Made by a program: the position numbers and the translations under genes | Part shown: positions 1-5,952 of the stretch, in pieces | Numbering within the stretch: position 1 is the stretch's first letter | Layout of the letters: each line of letters opens with the position of its first letter | Notes under the pieces: generated by a model | The model's database searches: none | The model's input: the letters and a program-made list of their open reading frames with translations, nothing else | What the model was told of the DNA's origin: nothing | Assembly: GCA_012271025.1 (NCBI GenBank) | Contig: JAAXHF010000039.1 | Coordinates: 1-6,268 of the forward strand | Length of the DNA stretch: 6,268 bases | Source: Deltaproteobacteria bacterium | Lineage (GTDB): Bacteria; Desulfobacterota_B; Binatia; Bin18 | Direction of reading: 5' to 3'

Positions 1-32
1 CAGCCTAACGTAAACCGCTCTAACACTCCCGC

Positions 33-512
33 TCACAAGAGGACGGACTTGTTCTTGTGGCCCGACCACTTCGGCAGATCGTCGGGCATATCCATGACCC
101 GCGTCCCATAGAAAATATGACATGTGGGTTTGAAGCTCGGTGGCACCTGGGGCGGGCGCCCGAAATCAAACAGGGAGGGAAACGCCAGCCACATTCTGCG
201 GCCCTCGTCCGCAATCAGCGTTCCGCACACGGCACAGCTGACTTTGCAGGGCAGAATGCGCTCATACTGCCGCAGCTCGCTATTGTAGAAGCGAAGCCGG
301 GCGATGCCGTGCGTGATGCGCACGTGGCGTTTGTGAAAAATGGCAGCCCACTGCATTGGCGCGCCGTGCAGTGTCTGGCAGACCACGCAGTGACAGATTT
401 TGGCGTCAACCGGGTCGGCGCTCACTTCGTATCGGACGGCCCGACAGTGACACCTGGCACGGTATTTTGCCGTAAAAGTCGTATCCTCAAGCGACGCAAA
501 TTCTTTTTGCAT
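33..512 (-). CDS. GFA/CENP-V-fold zinc protein (DUF636 type)
   Basis: This 159-residue protein has the complete cysteine pattern of the GFA (glutathione-dependent formaldehyde-activating enzyme, CENP-V) fold: CxC at C21/C23, CxCxxC at C40/C42/C45 and CxxC at C93/C96 followed by GTL. In the family these cysteines bind zinc, some in a structural site and some in a site linked to glutathione or substrate. Length is normal and no signal peptide or membrane segment is visible, so it is probably cytosolic. Most family members have no proven reaction; formaldehyde activation should not be assumed. The C-terminal part, with YGTRVMDMPDDLPKWSG around residues 135-151, is typical of the DUF636 branch. 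It lies 12 bases downstream of the MaoC-like gene. The only good purine-rich site (GAGGAG, complement of 528-533) is 15 bases from the ATG, longer than ideal, so translational coupling is likely. Family assignment is secure; substrate is unknown. Confidence 0.88.
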   Translation of the reverse strand: MQKEFASLEDTTFTAKYRARCHCRAVRYEVSADPVDAKICHCVVCQTLHGAPMQWAAIFHKRHVRITHGIARLRFYNSELRQYERILPCKVSCAVCGTLIADEGRRMWLAFPSLFDFGRPPQVPPSFKPTCHIFYGTRVMDMPDDLPKWSGHKNKSVLL

Positions 513-524
513 AAGGACGCCGCC

Positions 525-1535
525 CTACTCCTCGGTAAGGGGGAGGTTCAGGCTGGCCTCGGCCAGGCATGCGAGCGAGCCCAGCTGATTGGTGCCGCGC
601 ACGGTGCAGCCGACCTGCTGGTGATTGCCTCTGGTGTGGGCCGCCGTCACCTCGCCCCGCAGGGTCACCACCTGCCCGGCCCGAAACGGCTCGATGGCAC
701 GCATGAGCAAGCGGCCGCCGGAGTAAAACGCGGACAGCGGAAACGACAGGCTGAGCATCTGCTCCACGTAGGACAGGGTGGCCGGCCCGGCGTTGACGGC
801 CCCACCAAAAATGTTTTGGCGCGCAAACGCCTCATCCGTATGGATATTGCTCGTCATGAGCCGCCCCGCCAGCTGCACAGCGTTATAGCCCAGAATCGTG
901 TCCCGGCTCTCCGTGACCTGGAGCGCCGGCAGCCGGGTGCCCACTGCGGCCTGCCCGGCCGTCAGCACCCGGTGCGTTTCGGCCACAGGCTGCCCGGGCT
1001 TGACCGGCGTCTCCCCGGTCTCGGTTCCCTCCGAGGCGGGGACGGTCTTCTGTCCTTGAGCGTAGGCGAAGATGCAGGTGTAATCGTAGTCGGCGACCAT
1101 GATCCCGTGTTGGTTCAGCGCTTCCACGCGAAAGGTCACAAACTTGCTGCCGCGTCGTTCATACTTGTCCAGGACTCGACGGATGGCGGTAATGCAATCG
1201 CCGACCACGACCGGCGCGTGCCACCGAATGTCGCACTTGGCAAACGGCGTCTGGCGGCGTGCGGTCCTGGAGTCTTCGAGCGCCACGAAACCGTTGTTTT
1301 CCGCCAGATCGTAGCGCAGCAGCGGCGCGTAGGCCAGCACCATGCTGGGCATGGCCAGGACTTTGGCCGGGTGTGTCGAATCGTTTGGCCGATCCAGTTC
1401 CAACCCACGGACATGTTGGGTGGCCCGGGCGTACTCGCGCAGCGTGTCCAGGGTGAGGGTGACCGTCGTCTCGGTTCCGGTCTGGCCGATGGCCACCGCG
1501 TCATAGTCCCACAGCTTCTCGGGCTCGTTTGGCAT
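525..1535 (-). CDS. MaoC-like double-hotdog dehydratase family protein
   Basis: The 336-residue protein fits two consecutive hotdog domains: residues about 9-158 resemble the N-terminal FAS1-like/MaoC dehydratase domain, and about 190-336 the MaoC hydratase domain. Family members hydrate or dehydrate acyl-CoA or acyl-ACP thioesters. The clearest motif is SNIHTDEAFARQNIFGG at residues 229-245, matching the NPxHxD hydratase-2 segment. H232 and D234 are kept, but the catalytic Asp expected five residues before the His appears to be Met227, so activity is uncertain. Residues 160-188, rich in Gly, Thr and Pro, look like an interdomain linker. The frame stays open upstream to another ATG at 1613, but the start chosen here has a strong GGGAGGTG site just before it and begins close to the first domain. 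It leads a two-gene unit with the GFA-type gene. A CoA-linked substrate is inference. Confidence 0.8.
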   Translation of the reverse strand: MPNEPEKLWDYDAVAIGQTGTETTVTLTLDTLREYARATQHVRGLELDRPNDSTHPAKVLAMPSMVLAYAPLLRYDLAENNGFVALEDSRTARRQTPFAKCDIRWHAPVVVGDCITAIRRVLDKYERRGSKFVTFRVEALNQHGIMVADYDYTCIFAYAQGQKTVPASEGTETGETPVKPGQPVAETHRVLTAGQAAVGTRLPALQVTESRDTILGYNAVQLAGRLMTSNIHTDEAFARQNIFGGAVNAGPATLSYVEQMLSLSFPLSAFYSGGRLLMRAIEPFRAGQVVTLRGEVTAAHTRGNHQQVGCTVRGTNQLGSLACLAEASLNLPLTEE

Positions 1536-1538
1536 GCG

Positions 1539-1546
1539 CACCTCCC
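1539..1546 (-). promoter_or_regulatory. Ribosome binding site of the MaoC-like gene
   Basis: Read on the minus strand this is GGGAGGTG, with the GGGAGG core five bases from the ATG at 1535. It fixes the start there rather than at the upstream in-frame ATG at 1613, which would add 26 residues rich in Arg, Ser and Thr that resemble no domain. Confidence 0.7.
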
Positions 1547-1567
1547 TGCTCGTCCGTTCAGCGCTCC

Positions 1568-1596
1568 AGCCTACTCGAGACGGCTCCGGGGTGCAA
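1568..1596 (-). promoter_or_regulatory. Weak promoter candidate for the MaoC-like/GFA unit
   Basis: On the minus strand TTGCAC (1596-1591) and TAGGCT (1573-1568) are separated by 17 bases. Each matches the sigma-70 consensus at only three of six positions, so the support is mainly the spacing and the location between a divergent gene pair. Its -35 box forms one arm of the dyad at 1592-1612. Confidence 0.25.
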
Positions 1597-1612
1597 TTTC
1601 CCGCAGCTTGCA
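1592..1612. promoter_or_regulatory. Inverted repeat TGCAA-N11-TTGCA in the divergent region
   Basis: TGCAA at 1592-1596 and TTGCA at 1608-1612 are exact inverted copies with centres 16 bases apart. The arms coincide with the candidate -35 boxes of the two opposing promoters, so a dimeric regulator bound here could control both directions. The arms are short, and part of the symmetry may simply reflect two back-to-back TTG-type -35 boxes. Confidence 0.3.
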
Positions 1613-1638
1613 AAGATACGACCGTGCAGAGGTATAAG
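1608..1638 (+). promoter_or_regulatory. Promoter candidate for the 123-residue protein gene
   Basis: TTGCAA (1608-1613) and TATAAG (1633-1638) are separated by 19 bases. The -10 matches the consensus at five of six positions and the -35 at four of six, but the spacer is two bases longer than optimal. Transcription would begin at about 1645, leaving a very short leader before the ribosome binding site. Confidence 0.35.
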
Positions 1639-1645
1639 GGGAGTC

Positions 1646-1656
1646 AAGGAAAGGAG
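1646..1656 (+). promoter_or_regulatory. Ribosome binding site of the 123-residue protein gene
   Basis: The run AAGGAAAGGAG ends seven bases before the ATG at 1664. It decides the start, because the open frame extends upstream to 1529 through sequence that overlaps the divergent gene's start and the candidate promoters. Confidence 0.65.
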
Positions 1657-1663
1657 CACAGCG

Positions 1664-2035
1664 ATGGGCGCAATTGGAGAGAAGATTGCGGACTACACAG
1701 GGCAGGTCACGTCAGTGACGCTGACGGAGACAGGCACCGTTCTCAACGCCGAGGGAGAAGCCGGGCCGTTCGGCACCTACCTGTATACGGCAACGTTCGG
1801 CCCGGCGGTGGACCCGGCTGGGGAAACGGGCCCATTGACGGGCCGGGTCCAGGATTTCCGCCCGGATGGCAGCGTGGTGCCCCAGGTCGTCACCGGGGTG
1901 TGGCGCAAGAGGGGGCACCGCCAGTGGGAAGTGAAGGCGATCAACATGGCCGCAGACGGGAAGTGCCTTTTCTTCGTCGAAGCCTGGGATTTGGCGACGC
2001 AGTCACTCAGCGGCACGATCTACGCCTTGGACTGA
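1664..2035 (+). CDS. Hypothetical protein, probably small beta-barrel
   Basis: I do not recognise this 123-residue protein with confidence. It has no signal peptide, no hydrophobic membrane segment and only one cysteine (C101). Alternating hydrophobic and polar stretches broken by Gly, Pro and Asp turns (for example residues 38-46, 58-65, 71-80, 87-93 and 100-107) suggest an all-beta fold. The pattern of Gly-rich strands, a DGS turn at 68-70, a VTGVWRKRGHRQWEVKA segment at 76-92 and SLSGTIYAL near the C-terminus recalls small lipocalin/calycin-like or DUF3224-like barrels, but this is a shape impression. Such folds often bind small hydrophobic ligands. It has a good ribosome binding site and candidate promoter and is transcribed away from the MaoC-like gene. 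The 485-base gap behind it makes co-transcription with the monooxygenase operon unlikely. Reality as a gene is well supported; function is unknown. Confidence 0.78.
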   Translation: MGAIGEKIADYTGQVTSVTLTETGTVLNAEGEAGPFGTYLYTATFGPAVDPAGETGPLTGRVQDFRPDGSVVPQVVTGVWRKRGHRQWEVKAINMAADGKCLFFVEAWDLATQSLSGTIYALD

Positions 2036-2037
2036 GC

Positions 2038-2083
2038 CGCCTCACCGCCGAGACTTGAGTCCCAGAGGCGATACGGCGAGGCG
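2038..2083. other. Possible stem-loop behind the 123-residue gene
   Basis: CGCCTC at 2038-2043 can pair with either of two GAGGCG copies, at 2065-2070 or 2078-2083. The first loop contains a smaller dyad, GACTTGAGTC, at 2052-2061. It sits directly after the stop codon, where a terminator would lie, but no T-run follows, so a classical intrinsic terminator is not shown. Confidence 0.25.
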
Positions 2084-2142
2084 TGCGCTATGAGGACGTA
2101 GAGCCCCGCATGGGAGAGCGGAAACTGGACGGAGGGTCGCCG

Positions 2143-2160
2143 CTGGTGCGGCAACGCCAG
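2143..2160. repeat. Small stem-loop in the intergenic repeat region
   Basis: CTGGTG at 2143-2148 pairs with CGCCAG at 2155-2160 (one G-T wobble) around the six-base loop CGGCAA. It lies 50 bases left of the perfect palindrome and may be part of the same composite element; alone it is too short to be significant. Confidence 0.3.
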
Positions 2161-2212
2161 GGAAACGAACGGAGCGACGGATGGTGTATCACTTTGCAAT
2201 TCTCTTTTCTCG

Positions 2213-2240
2213 GTAGGGGCGACGCATGCGTCGCCCCTAC
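2213..2240. repeat. Perfect 28-base palindrome (REP/MITE-like)
   Basis: Each 14-base half reads GTAGGGGCGACGCA from its own end, so the element is its own reverse complement, centred on GCATGC. Chance origin of a perfect 28-base palindrome is very unlikely. Palindromes of this GTAGGGGC...GCCCCTAC type recur as dispersed intergenic elements in a range of environmental bacterial genomes; that comes from general knowledge, as only one copy lies in this window. No transposase is nearby, so any mobility would depend on enzymes encoded elsewhere. The element can form a cruciform or an RNA hairpin and could act as a transcription barrier between the hypothetical gene and the monooxygenase operon. 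Confidence 0.8.
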
Positions 2241-2251
2241 TCCTGGCGCAG

Positions 2252-2307
2252 AAATCCCCCTGCGCTTCGCGCTTCCTCCTTTGCCAAAGGGGGATTGAGG
2301 GGGATTT
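2252..2307. repeat. Long inverted repeat with nested hairpin
   Basis: Ten-base ends AAATCCCCCT (2252-2261) and AGGGGGATTT (2298-2307) are exact inverted copies. Inside are a GCGC-TTC-GCGC hairpin (about 2262-2272) and a stronger stem, CCTTTG-C-CAAAGG at 2278-2290, extendable to 2274-2294 with one wobble pair. The layout matches dispersed intergenic repeats with AAATCCCCC...GGGGGATTT ends known in several bacterial groups. It begins 11 bases after the perfect palindrome, so the two may form one composite repeat. It could also terminate or attenuate transcription, although no clear T-run follows on the plus strand. Confidence 0.65.
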
Positions 2308-2397
2308 TCCGGCGTCTGGCGCGTCCTCGGCGCGGGCCGCTGGGGATGAGACAGACAAGCATTTTCAAACTGAGACACTACCGAGCGACGCTGACCG

Positions 2398-2426
2398 TTG
2401 ACAGCGTATTCCGAGCCGGGTATCTC
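2398..2426 (+). promoter_or_regulatory. Weak promoter candidate for the monooxygenase operon
   Basis: A perfect TTGACA at 2398-2403 is followed after 17 bases by TATCTC at 2421-2426, which matches only the first three bases of the -10 consensus. Position, about 95-120 bases before the start codon, is sensible, and the dyad at 2469-2491 would fall in the early transcript. The -10 is poor, so an activator or another sigma factor may be needed. Confidence 0.3.
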
Positions 2427-2468
2427 ACGTTTACCCCACCGCGTTTTCATCTTCATAAGGATATGCTG

Positions 2469-2491
2469 TCTGCATCAGGTTTGCATGCAGA
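2469..2491. promoter_or_regulatory. Operator-like dyad TCTGCAT-N9-ATGCAGA
   Basis: The seven-base arms at 2469-2475 and 2485-2491 are exact inverted copies, centres 16 bases apart, with no pairing beyond them. The dyad ends 13 bases before the ribosome binding site and 29 bases before the ATG. As DNA it could bind a dimeric repressor such as a TetR- or MarR-type protein; as RNA it could fold into a hairpin with a nine-base loop. No regulator gene is in the window. Confidence 0.4.
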
Positions 2492-2504
2492 GCCGAAGTC
2501 TCAC

Positions 2505-2511
2505 AAGGAGG
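2505..2511 (+). promoter_or_regulatory. Ribosome binding site of the first monooxygenase
   Basis: AAGGAGG is an almost complete Shine-Dalgarno sequence, nine bases before the ATG at 2521. It rules out the ATG at 2398, to which the frame stays open; that longer start would translate the dyad and leader into 41 extra residues. Confidence 0.75.
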
Positions 2512-2520
2512 ACTGCGAGA

Positions 2521-4344
2521 ATGAGTCAAACCGAATCCCAACCGAGCCGTGTCCCAAGCGCCGAGGAACTGGGCTTTGACCCCGGCGCCCTGCGCGAGAA
2601 GTATGCCGCCGAGCGCGCCAAGCGTCTGCGCCCGGACGCCAACAATCAATACCGGGAAATCACCGGCCAGTTCGCGCACTATAACGTCGACCCCTACGTT
2701 GAGCCGGGCTTTACCCGTCCCGCGCTGCACGAAGCTCTCGATGTAATGATTATTGGCGGCGGTTTTGGCGGCCAGTTGGCGGCCGTGCGGCTGCAAGAGG
2801 CCGGCATCACCAACTTTCGCATCATCGAGAAAGCCGGGGATTTCGGCGGCACCTGGTACTGGAACCGCTATCCCGGCGCCCAGTGTGACATCGAAGGCTA
2901 TCTGTATCTGCCCCTGCTGGAGGAGACCGGCTACATCCCCAAGGAACGCTACTCCTTTGCGCCGGAAATCTTCAGCCACGCCCAACGGATCGGCAAGCAG
3001 TTTAAGCTGTACGACAAAACCTGCTTCCAGACGAAAGTCAAAGAAGCCCGCTGGGATGAGGAGGCGGGGCGCTGGACCGTCACCACGGATCGCGGCGACG
3101 AGTTCAAGACGCGCTTCGTGATCATGTCGAGCGGGCCGCTGAACAAGCCCAAGCTGCCCGGCATCCCCGGCATCGAAAACTTCAAAGGCCACACCTTCCA
3201 TACCAGTCGCTGGGACTACGACTACACCGGTGGCGACACCACCGGGGGGCTACACAAACTCCACGACAAGCGGGTCGGCATTATCGGCACCGGGGCGACC
3301 GCCATCCAGTGCATCCCCCATCTGGGCGAGCACGCCCAGCAGCTGTACGTCTTTCAGCGCACGCCGTCGTCGGTCGATGAACGCAACAACACGCCCACCA
3401 ACCCGGAATGGGCCAAGACGCTCAAGCCCGGCTGGCAGACGTATCGCAACCGCAACTTCACCGCCCTCCTGGACGGGGTGCAGCTTGAGGACGATCAGGT
3501 TCGCGACAAGTGGACCAGTCCGCTCAAGAAGCTCAGCGATCTGCTCGGCAGCCAGAATGACTCGGATCTGTCCGGCCGGGACAAGGCGCGCCTGGCCGAG
3601 ATTGCCGACTTTCAGAAGATGAACGAGATCCGTGATCGCGTATCCACCACCGTGAGCGACCAGGAGACGGCCGAGGCGCTCAAGCCGTGGTTCGGCCAGT
3701 GGTGCAAGCGCCCGACCTTCAACGACGAGTACCTGCCGACCTTCAACCGGCCCGGCGTCAAGCTGGTCGACACCAACGGACAAGGTGTTGATCGGGTGAC
3801 CGAGCACAGCGTCGTGGTGGACGGGGTCGAGTACGAGGTGGACTGTCTGATCTTCGCCACCGGCTTTGAGGTCGGGACCGCCTATACGCGGCGGGCCGAG
3901 TTCGGCATGTACGGCCGCGACGGGGTGTCGCTGGCCGACGCCTGGGCCGACGGGATGCGGACCTTCCACGGTTTCCTGAGCTGCGGGTTTCCGAACTGTT
4001 TTCACATGGGACTGACCCAGACCGGCCTGACCGCGAACTTCACCTATATGCTCGATAATCAGGCCCAGCACGTGGCCCAGCTCATCAGCCTGGTGGGTCG
4101 CCGCAACGCGCAATCCATCGAGCCGACCCCCGAAGCGGAGGCCGAGTGGGTGCAGCTGGTGACCGGACCGAACATGATGACGAACTACCAGAACGTCTGT
4201 ACGCCGGGCTACTACAACGGCGAGGGGACCAACGAGGGGCAGGGCTTCCTCCAGTCCGTCTACCCCAAGGGCGCGCTGGCCTTTTATGACATGCTCGCCC
4301 GCTGGCGCGACCAGGGAGACTTCGCCGGTCTGATTGTGAAGTAG
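2521..4344 (+). CDS. Type I Baeyer-Villiger monooxygenase, long N-terminus
   Basis: The 607-residue flavoprotein would use FAD, NADPH and O2 to insert oxygen next to a carbonyl, turning ketones into esters or lactones. All class marks are present: first dinucleotide site GGGFGG at 79-84 (FAD), [15 protein letters not shown] at 109-123, the diagnostic FxGxxxHxxxWD from F221 to D232, second site GTGATA at 256-261 (NADPH), QRTP at 279-282 and ATGF at 446-449. By motif comparison with phenylacetone monooxygenase, D123 and R397 correspond to the catalytic Asp66/Arg337, and R280, T281 and K396 to NADPH contacts. About 70 residues precede the FAD site, an extension typical of the cyclopentadecanone monooxygenase/PtlE-PenE type, hinting at bulky, macrocyclic or terpenoid ketones. 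It opens a co-directional series, with the SDR gene 35 bases downstream. Family is secure; substrate is inferred weakly. Confidence 0.93.
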   Translation: MSQTESQPSRVPSAEELGFDPGALREKYAAERAKRLRPDANNQYREITGQFAHYNVDPYVEPGFTRPALHEALDVMIIGGGFGGQLAAVRLQEAGITNFRIIEKAGDFGGTWYWNRYPGAQCDIEGYLYLPLLEETGYIPKERYSFAPEIFSHAQRIGKQFKLYDKTCFQTKVKEARWDEEAGRWTVTTDRGDEFKTRFVIMSSGPLNKPKLPGIPGIENFKGHTFHTSRWDYDYTGGDTTGGLHKLHDKRVGIIGTGATAIQCIPHLGEHAQQLYVFQRTPSSVDERNNTPTNPEWAKTLKPGWQTYRNRNFTALLDGVQLEDDQVRDKWTSPLKKLSDLLGSQNDSDLSGRDKARLAEIADFQKMNEIRDRVSTTVSDQETAEALKPWFGQWCKRPTFNDEYLPTFNRPGVKLVDTNGQGVDRVTEHSVVVDGVEYEVDCLIFATGFEVGTAYTRRAEFGMYGRDGVSLADAWADGMRTFHGFLSCGFPNCFHMGLTQTGLTANFTYMLDNQAQHVAQLISLVGRRNAQSIEPTPEAEAEWVQLVTGPNMMTNYQNVCTPGYYNGEGTNEGQGFLQSVYPKGALAFYDMLARWRDQGDFAGLIVK

Positions 4345-4379
4345 GCTCGTACGGCTCTGAGTCACACGGGAGAAGACTG

Positions 4380-5129
4380 ATGCCAGGACGTTTAGACGGA
4401 AAAGTCGCGCTCATTTCTGGAGGCGCACGGGGACAGGGTGCGGCCGAAGGGAAACTGTTTGCCACACAAGGGGCCAAGGTCGTGCTCGGCGATGTGATTG
4501 ATGCCGAAGGACAGCAGACCGCGCGCGAAATCGAAGCCGCAGGCGGTACGGCTGTCTATCTGCATCTCGATGTGACCCAAGAGGCGGATTGGCAAGGGGC
4601 CATTGACACGACAGTCCAGCGCTTCGGCAAACTCGATATCCTGGTCAATAATGCCGGCATATTGCGGGTCGAGGGGCTTGAAGACACCACGCTGGAGATC
4701 TGGAACCAGGTCTTTGCCGTCAATCAGACCGGCGTGTTCCTGGGCATGAAGTTTGCCGTGCCGGCCATGCGGGCGGCGGGTGGCGGCTCGATCATCAATA
4801 TCTCGTCCGTCGCCGGTCTGGTCGGCGGAGGTGGCGCGACGGCCTACCAGGCGTCCAAAGGCGCAGTACGGATTCTCACCAAGAGTGTGGCGACCGAATA
4901 CGCCAAGGAGAACATCCGGTGCAATTCCATTCATCCCGGACTGATCACCACCCTGATGGTGGCAGGGATCGATCCTGAGGGACAAAAGATGATCGAGCAG
5001 ATGACGCCGCTCGGCCGGCCTGGCAGCGTGGACGAGATCGCCAACGGCGCCCTGTTTCTGGCTTCCGATGAATCGTCGTATATGACTGGCGCGGAGCTGG
5101 TGCTCGATGGCGGCATGACGGCCCAGTAG
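4380..5129 (+). CDS. Classical SDR, hydroxysteroid dehydrogenase-like
   Basis: The 249-residue protein is a full-length classical short-chain dehydrogenase/reductase, interconverting a secondary alcohol and a ketone. Visible features are the nucleotide site SGGARGQG at 13-20 (Ser for the usual Thr), D38 after the second strand (favouring NAD(H) over NADP(H)), NNAG at 90-93, the tetrad N115, S143, Y156, K160, and PG at 186-187. The segments HLDVTQEADW (62-71), GVFLGMKFAVPAM (118-130) and SSYMTGAELVLDGG (232-245) strongly recall 3-alpha/20-beta-hydroxysteroid dehydrogenases, though many SDRs with other substrates share them. The start has GGGAG at 4368-4372, seven bases upstream. Placed 35 bases after the monooxygenase gene, it probably supplies that enzyme's ketone by oxidising an alcohol, or processes the product. 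SDR membership is certain; steroid specificity is not. Confidence 0.92.
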   Translation: MPGRLDGKVALISGGARGQGAAEGKLFATQGAKVVLGDVIDAEGQQTAREIEAAGGTAVYLHLDVTQEADWQGAIDTTVQRFGKLDILVNNAGILRVEGLEDTTLEIWNQVFAVNQTGVFLGMKFAVPAMRAAGGGSIINISSVAGLVGGGGATAYQASKGAVRILTKSVATEYAKENIRCNSIHPGLITTLMVAGIDPEGQKMIEQMTPLGRPGSVDEIANGALFLASDESSYMTGAELVLDGGMTAQ

Positions 5130-5199
5130 GCGCGCTCAGCGAAGCCGCCGCTCGGGCGCAGGGATCACTGCTGGAACGCTCATCCAGACGAGGACTACG

Positions 5200-5952
5200 A
5201 TGCAAGCTCTCCTGTTGTACGGTGTACCGTTTTCGCAACCGGTACGCGCGGTCATGTGGCTGATGCTGTATAAGCGGACGCCGTTTGAAATGGTCCTGAT
5301 CAACCCGGGCTCAAAAGGAGAGACCGGGAGCCGTAATCCGGCCTATCTGGCCAAAAATCCCGGCGGAACGATCCCGACGATTGAGGAGCCGGACACCGGC
5401 TTCGTGCTCAGCGAGGCGCACGCCATCATGTGCTACTTGAGCAATACGCACGGCTGGGACGACGTGTACCCCACGGATCCTCGGCTGCGGGCCAAGGTAG
5501 ACTGGTATTTGCACTACCACCATCGCAATGTCCGGGACGCCTCGGTCGGCCTGGTTGCGCCAAAGATCCGCAAGGATCTGAATATCCCGGACGCCTTTCA
5601 ACAGGCCGCCCGGGCGACCCTGACCAACGCCCTGCGCGCCCTGGAGTCGGGCTGGCTGGCGACATCCCGCTATCTGACCGGCGACCAGCTCAGCCTGGCC
5701 GACTTTGCCGCCTACGTGGAGATCGGCCAGCTGCAGCCGGGTTTTACCAACGTCTACGACTTTGCGCCCTTCCCCAACGTGCGACGCTGGTTGGAGGAGA
5801 TGAAACGCGTTGACGGCCACGACGACGTACACGTCGTGCTGGCCGAACTGGGCGATATCAGCGGCGAGCCGCCAACGATGGAGGCGATCAGGAACGCCAA
5901 CAAAAAGGCGCTCCGGGTCTTGAAGGAAAAACTGGGGGAGTTGAGAGAGTGA
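5200..5952 (+). CDS. Glutathione S-transferase family protein, theta-like
   Basis: The 250-residue protein has an N-terminal thioredoxin-fold domain (about 1-82) and an all-helical C-terminal domain (about 90-205). The start LLLYGVPFSQPVRAV matches the theta-class SQPxRAV motif, making S12 the likely glutathione-activating serine. The cis-proline is P59 in TIPTIEE. In the gamma-glutamyl binding segment LSEAHAIMCYL (70-80) the usual Glu-Ser is Glu72-Ala73, so glutathione contact may be altered. The N-capping box SLAD (165-168) follows LTGDQL, as expected. Residues about 206-250 form a charged helical tail rich in Lys, Glu and Arg. GAGGA at 5190-5194 is an acceptable ribosome binding site. The gene lies 70 bases after the SDR gene on the same strand. 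It may conjugate or isomerise a reactive intermediate, or bind ligands; the substrate is unknown. Confidence 0.87.
   Translation: MQALLLYGVPFSQPVRAVMWLMLYKRTPFEMVLINPGSKGETGSRNPAYLAKNPGGTIPTIEEPDTGFVLSEAHAIMCYLSNTHGWDDVYPTDPRLRAKVDWYLHYHHRNVRDASVGLVAPKIRKDLNIPDAFQQAARATLTNALRALESGWLATSRYLTGDQLSLADFAAYVEIGQLQPGFTNVYDFAPFPNVRRWLEEMKRVDGHDDVHVVLAELGDISGEPPTMEAIRNANKKALRVLKEKLGELRE

Larger units (their letters stand above)
2036..2520. other. Non-coding interval with palindromic repeats
   Basis: No open frame here has a plausible start, composition or domain. The short frames on both strands run through the palindromes and give the low-complexity peptides GDACVAPT and VGATHASP, which arise from the repeat itself. 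From left to right the interval holds a possible hairpin behind the 123-residue gene (2038-2083), a small stem-loop (2143-2160), a perfect palindrome (2213-2240), a long inverted repeat (2252-2307), a weak promoter candidate (2398-2426), an operator-like dyad (2469-2491) and the ribosome binding site of the monooxygenase. The part from about 2340 on is less GC-rich than the genes, as expected of a regulatory region. Confidence 0.6.

Noticed and set aside
57..1637. A 526-codon plus-strand open frame lying antisense to the GFA and MaoC-like genes
   Set aside because: The sequence is rich in Arg, Gly, His and Pro with no domain, and it mirrors two well-supported minus-strand genes. It runs across both because they share a frame. 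GC-rich DNA often gives such antisense frames.
2213..2310. CRISPR array or insertion sequence suggested by repeats
   Set aside because: There are no regularly spaced direct repeats with spacers, no transposase frame and no cas gene; the repeats are single inverted units.
2088..2456. Short open frames on both strands through the intergenic palindromes
   Set aside because: They include the palindromic repeats, lack sensible starts and give repeat-derived peptides. They are best treated as non-coding.
3250..4365. A 371-codon minus-strand frame opposite the first monooxygenase
   Set aside because: It is the antisense shadow of a gene with every catalytic motif in place; the translated product shows no recognisable domain and no convincing start.
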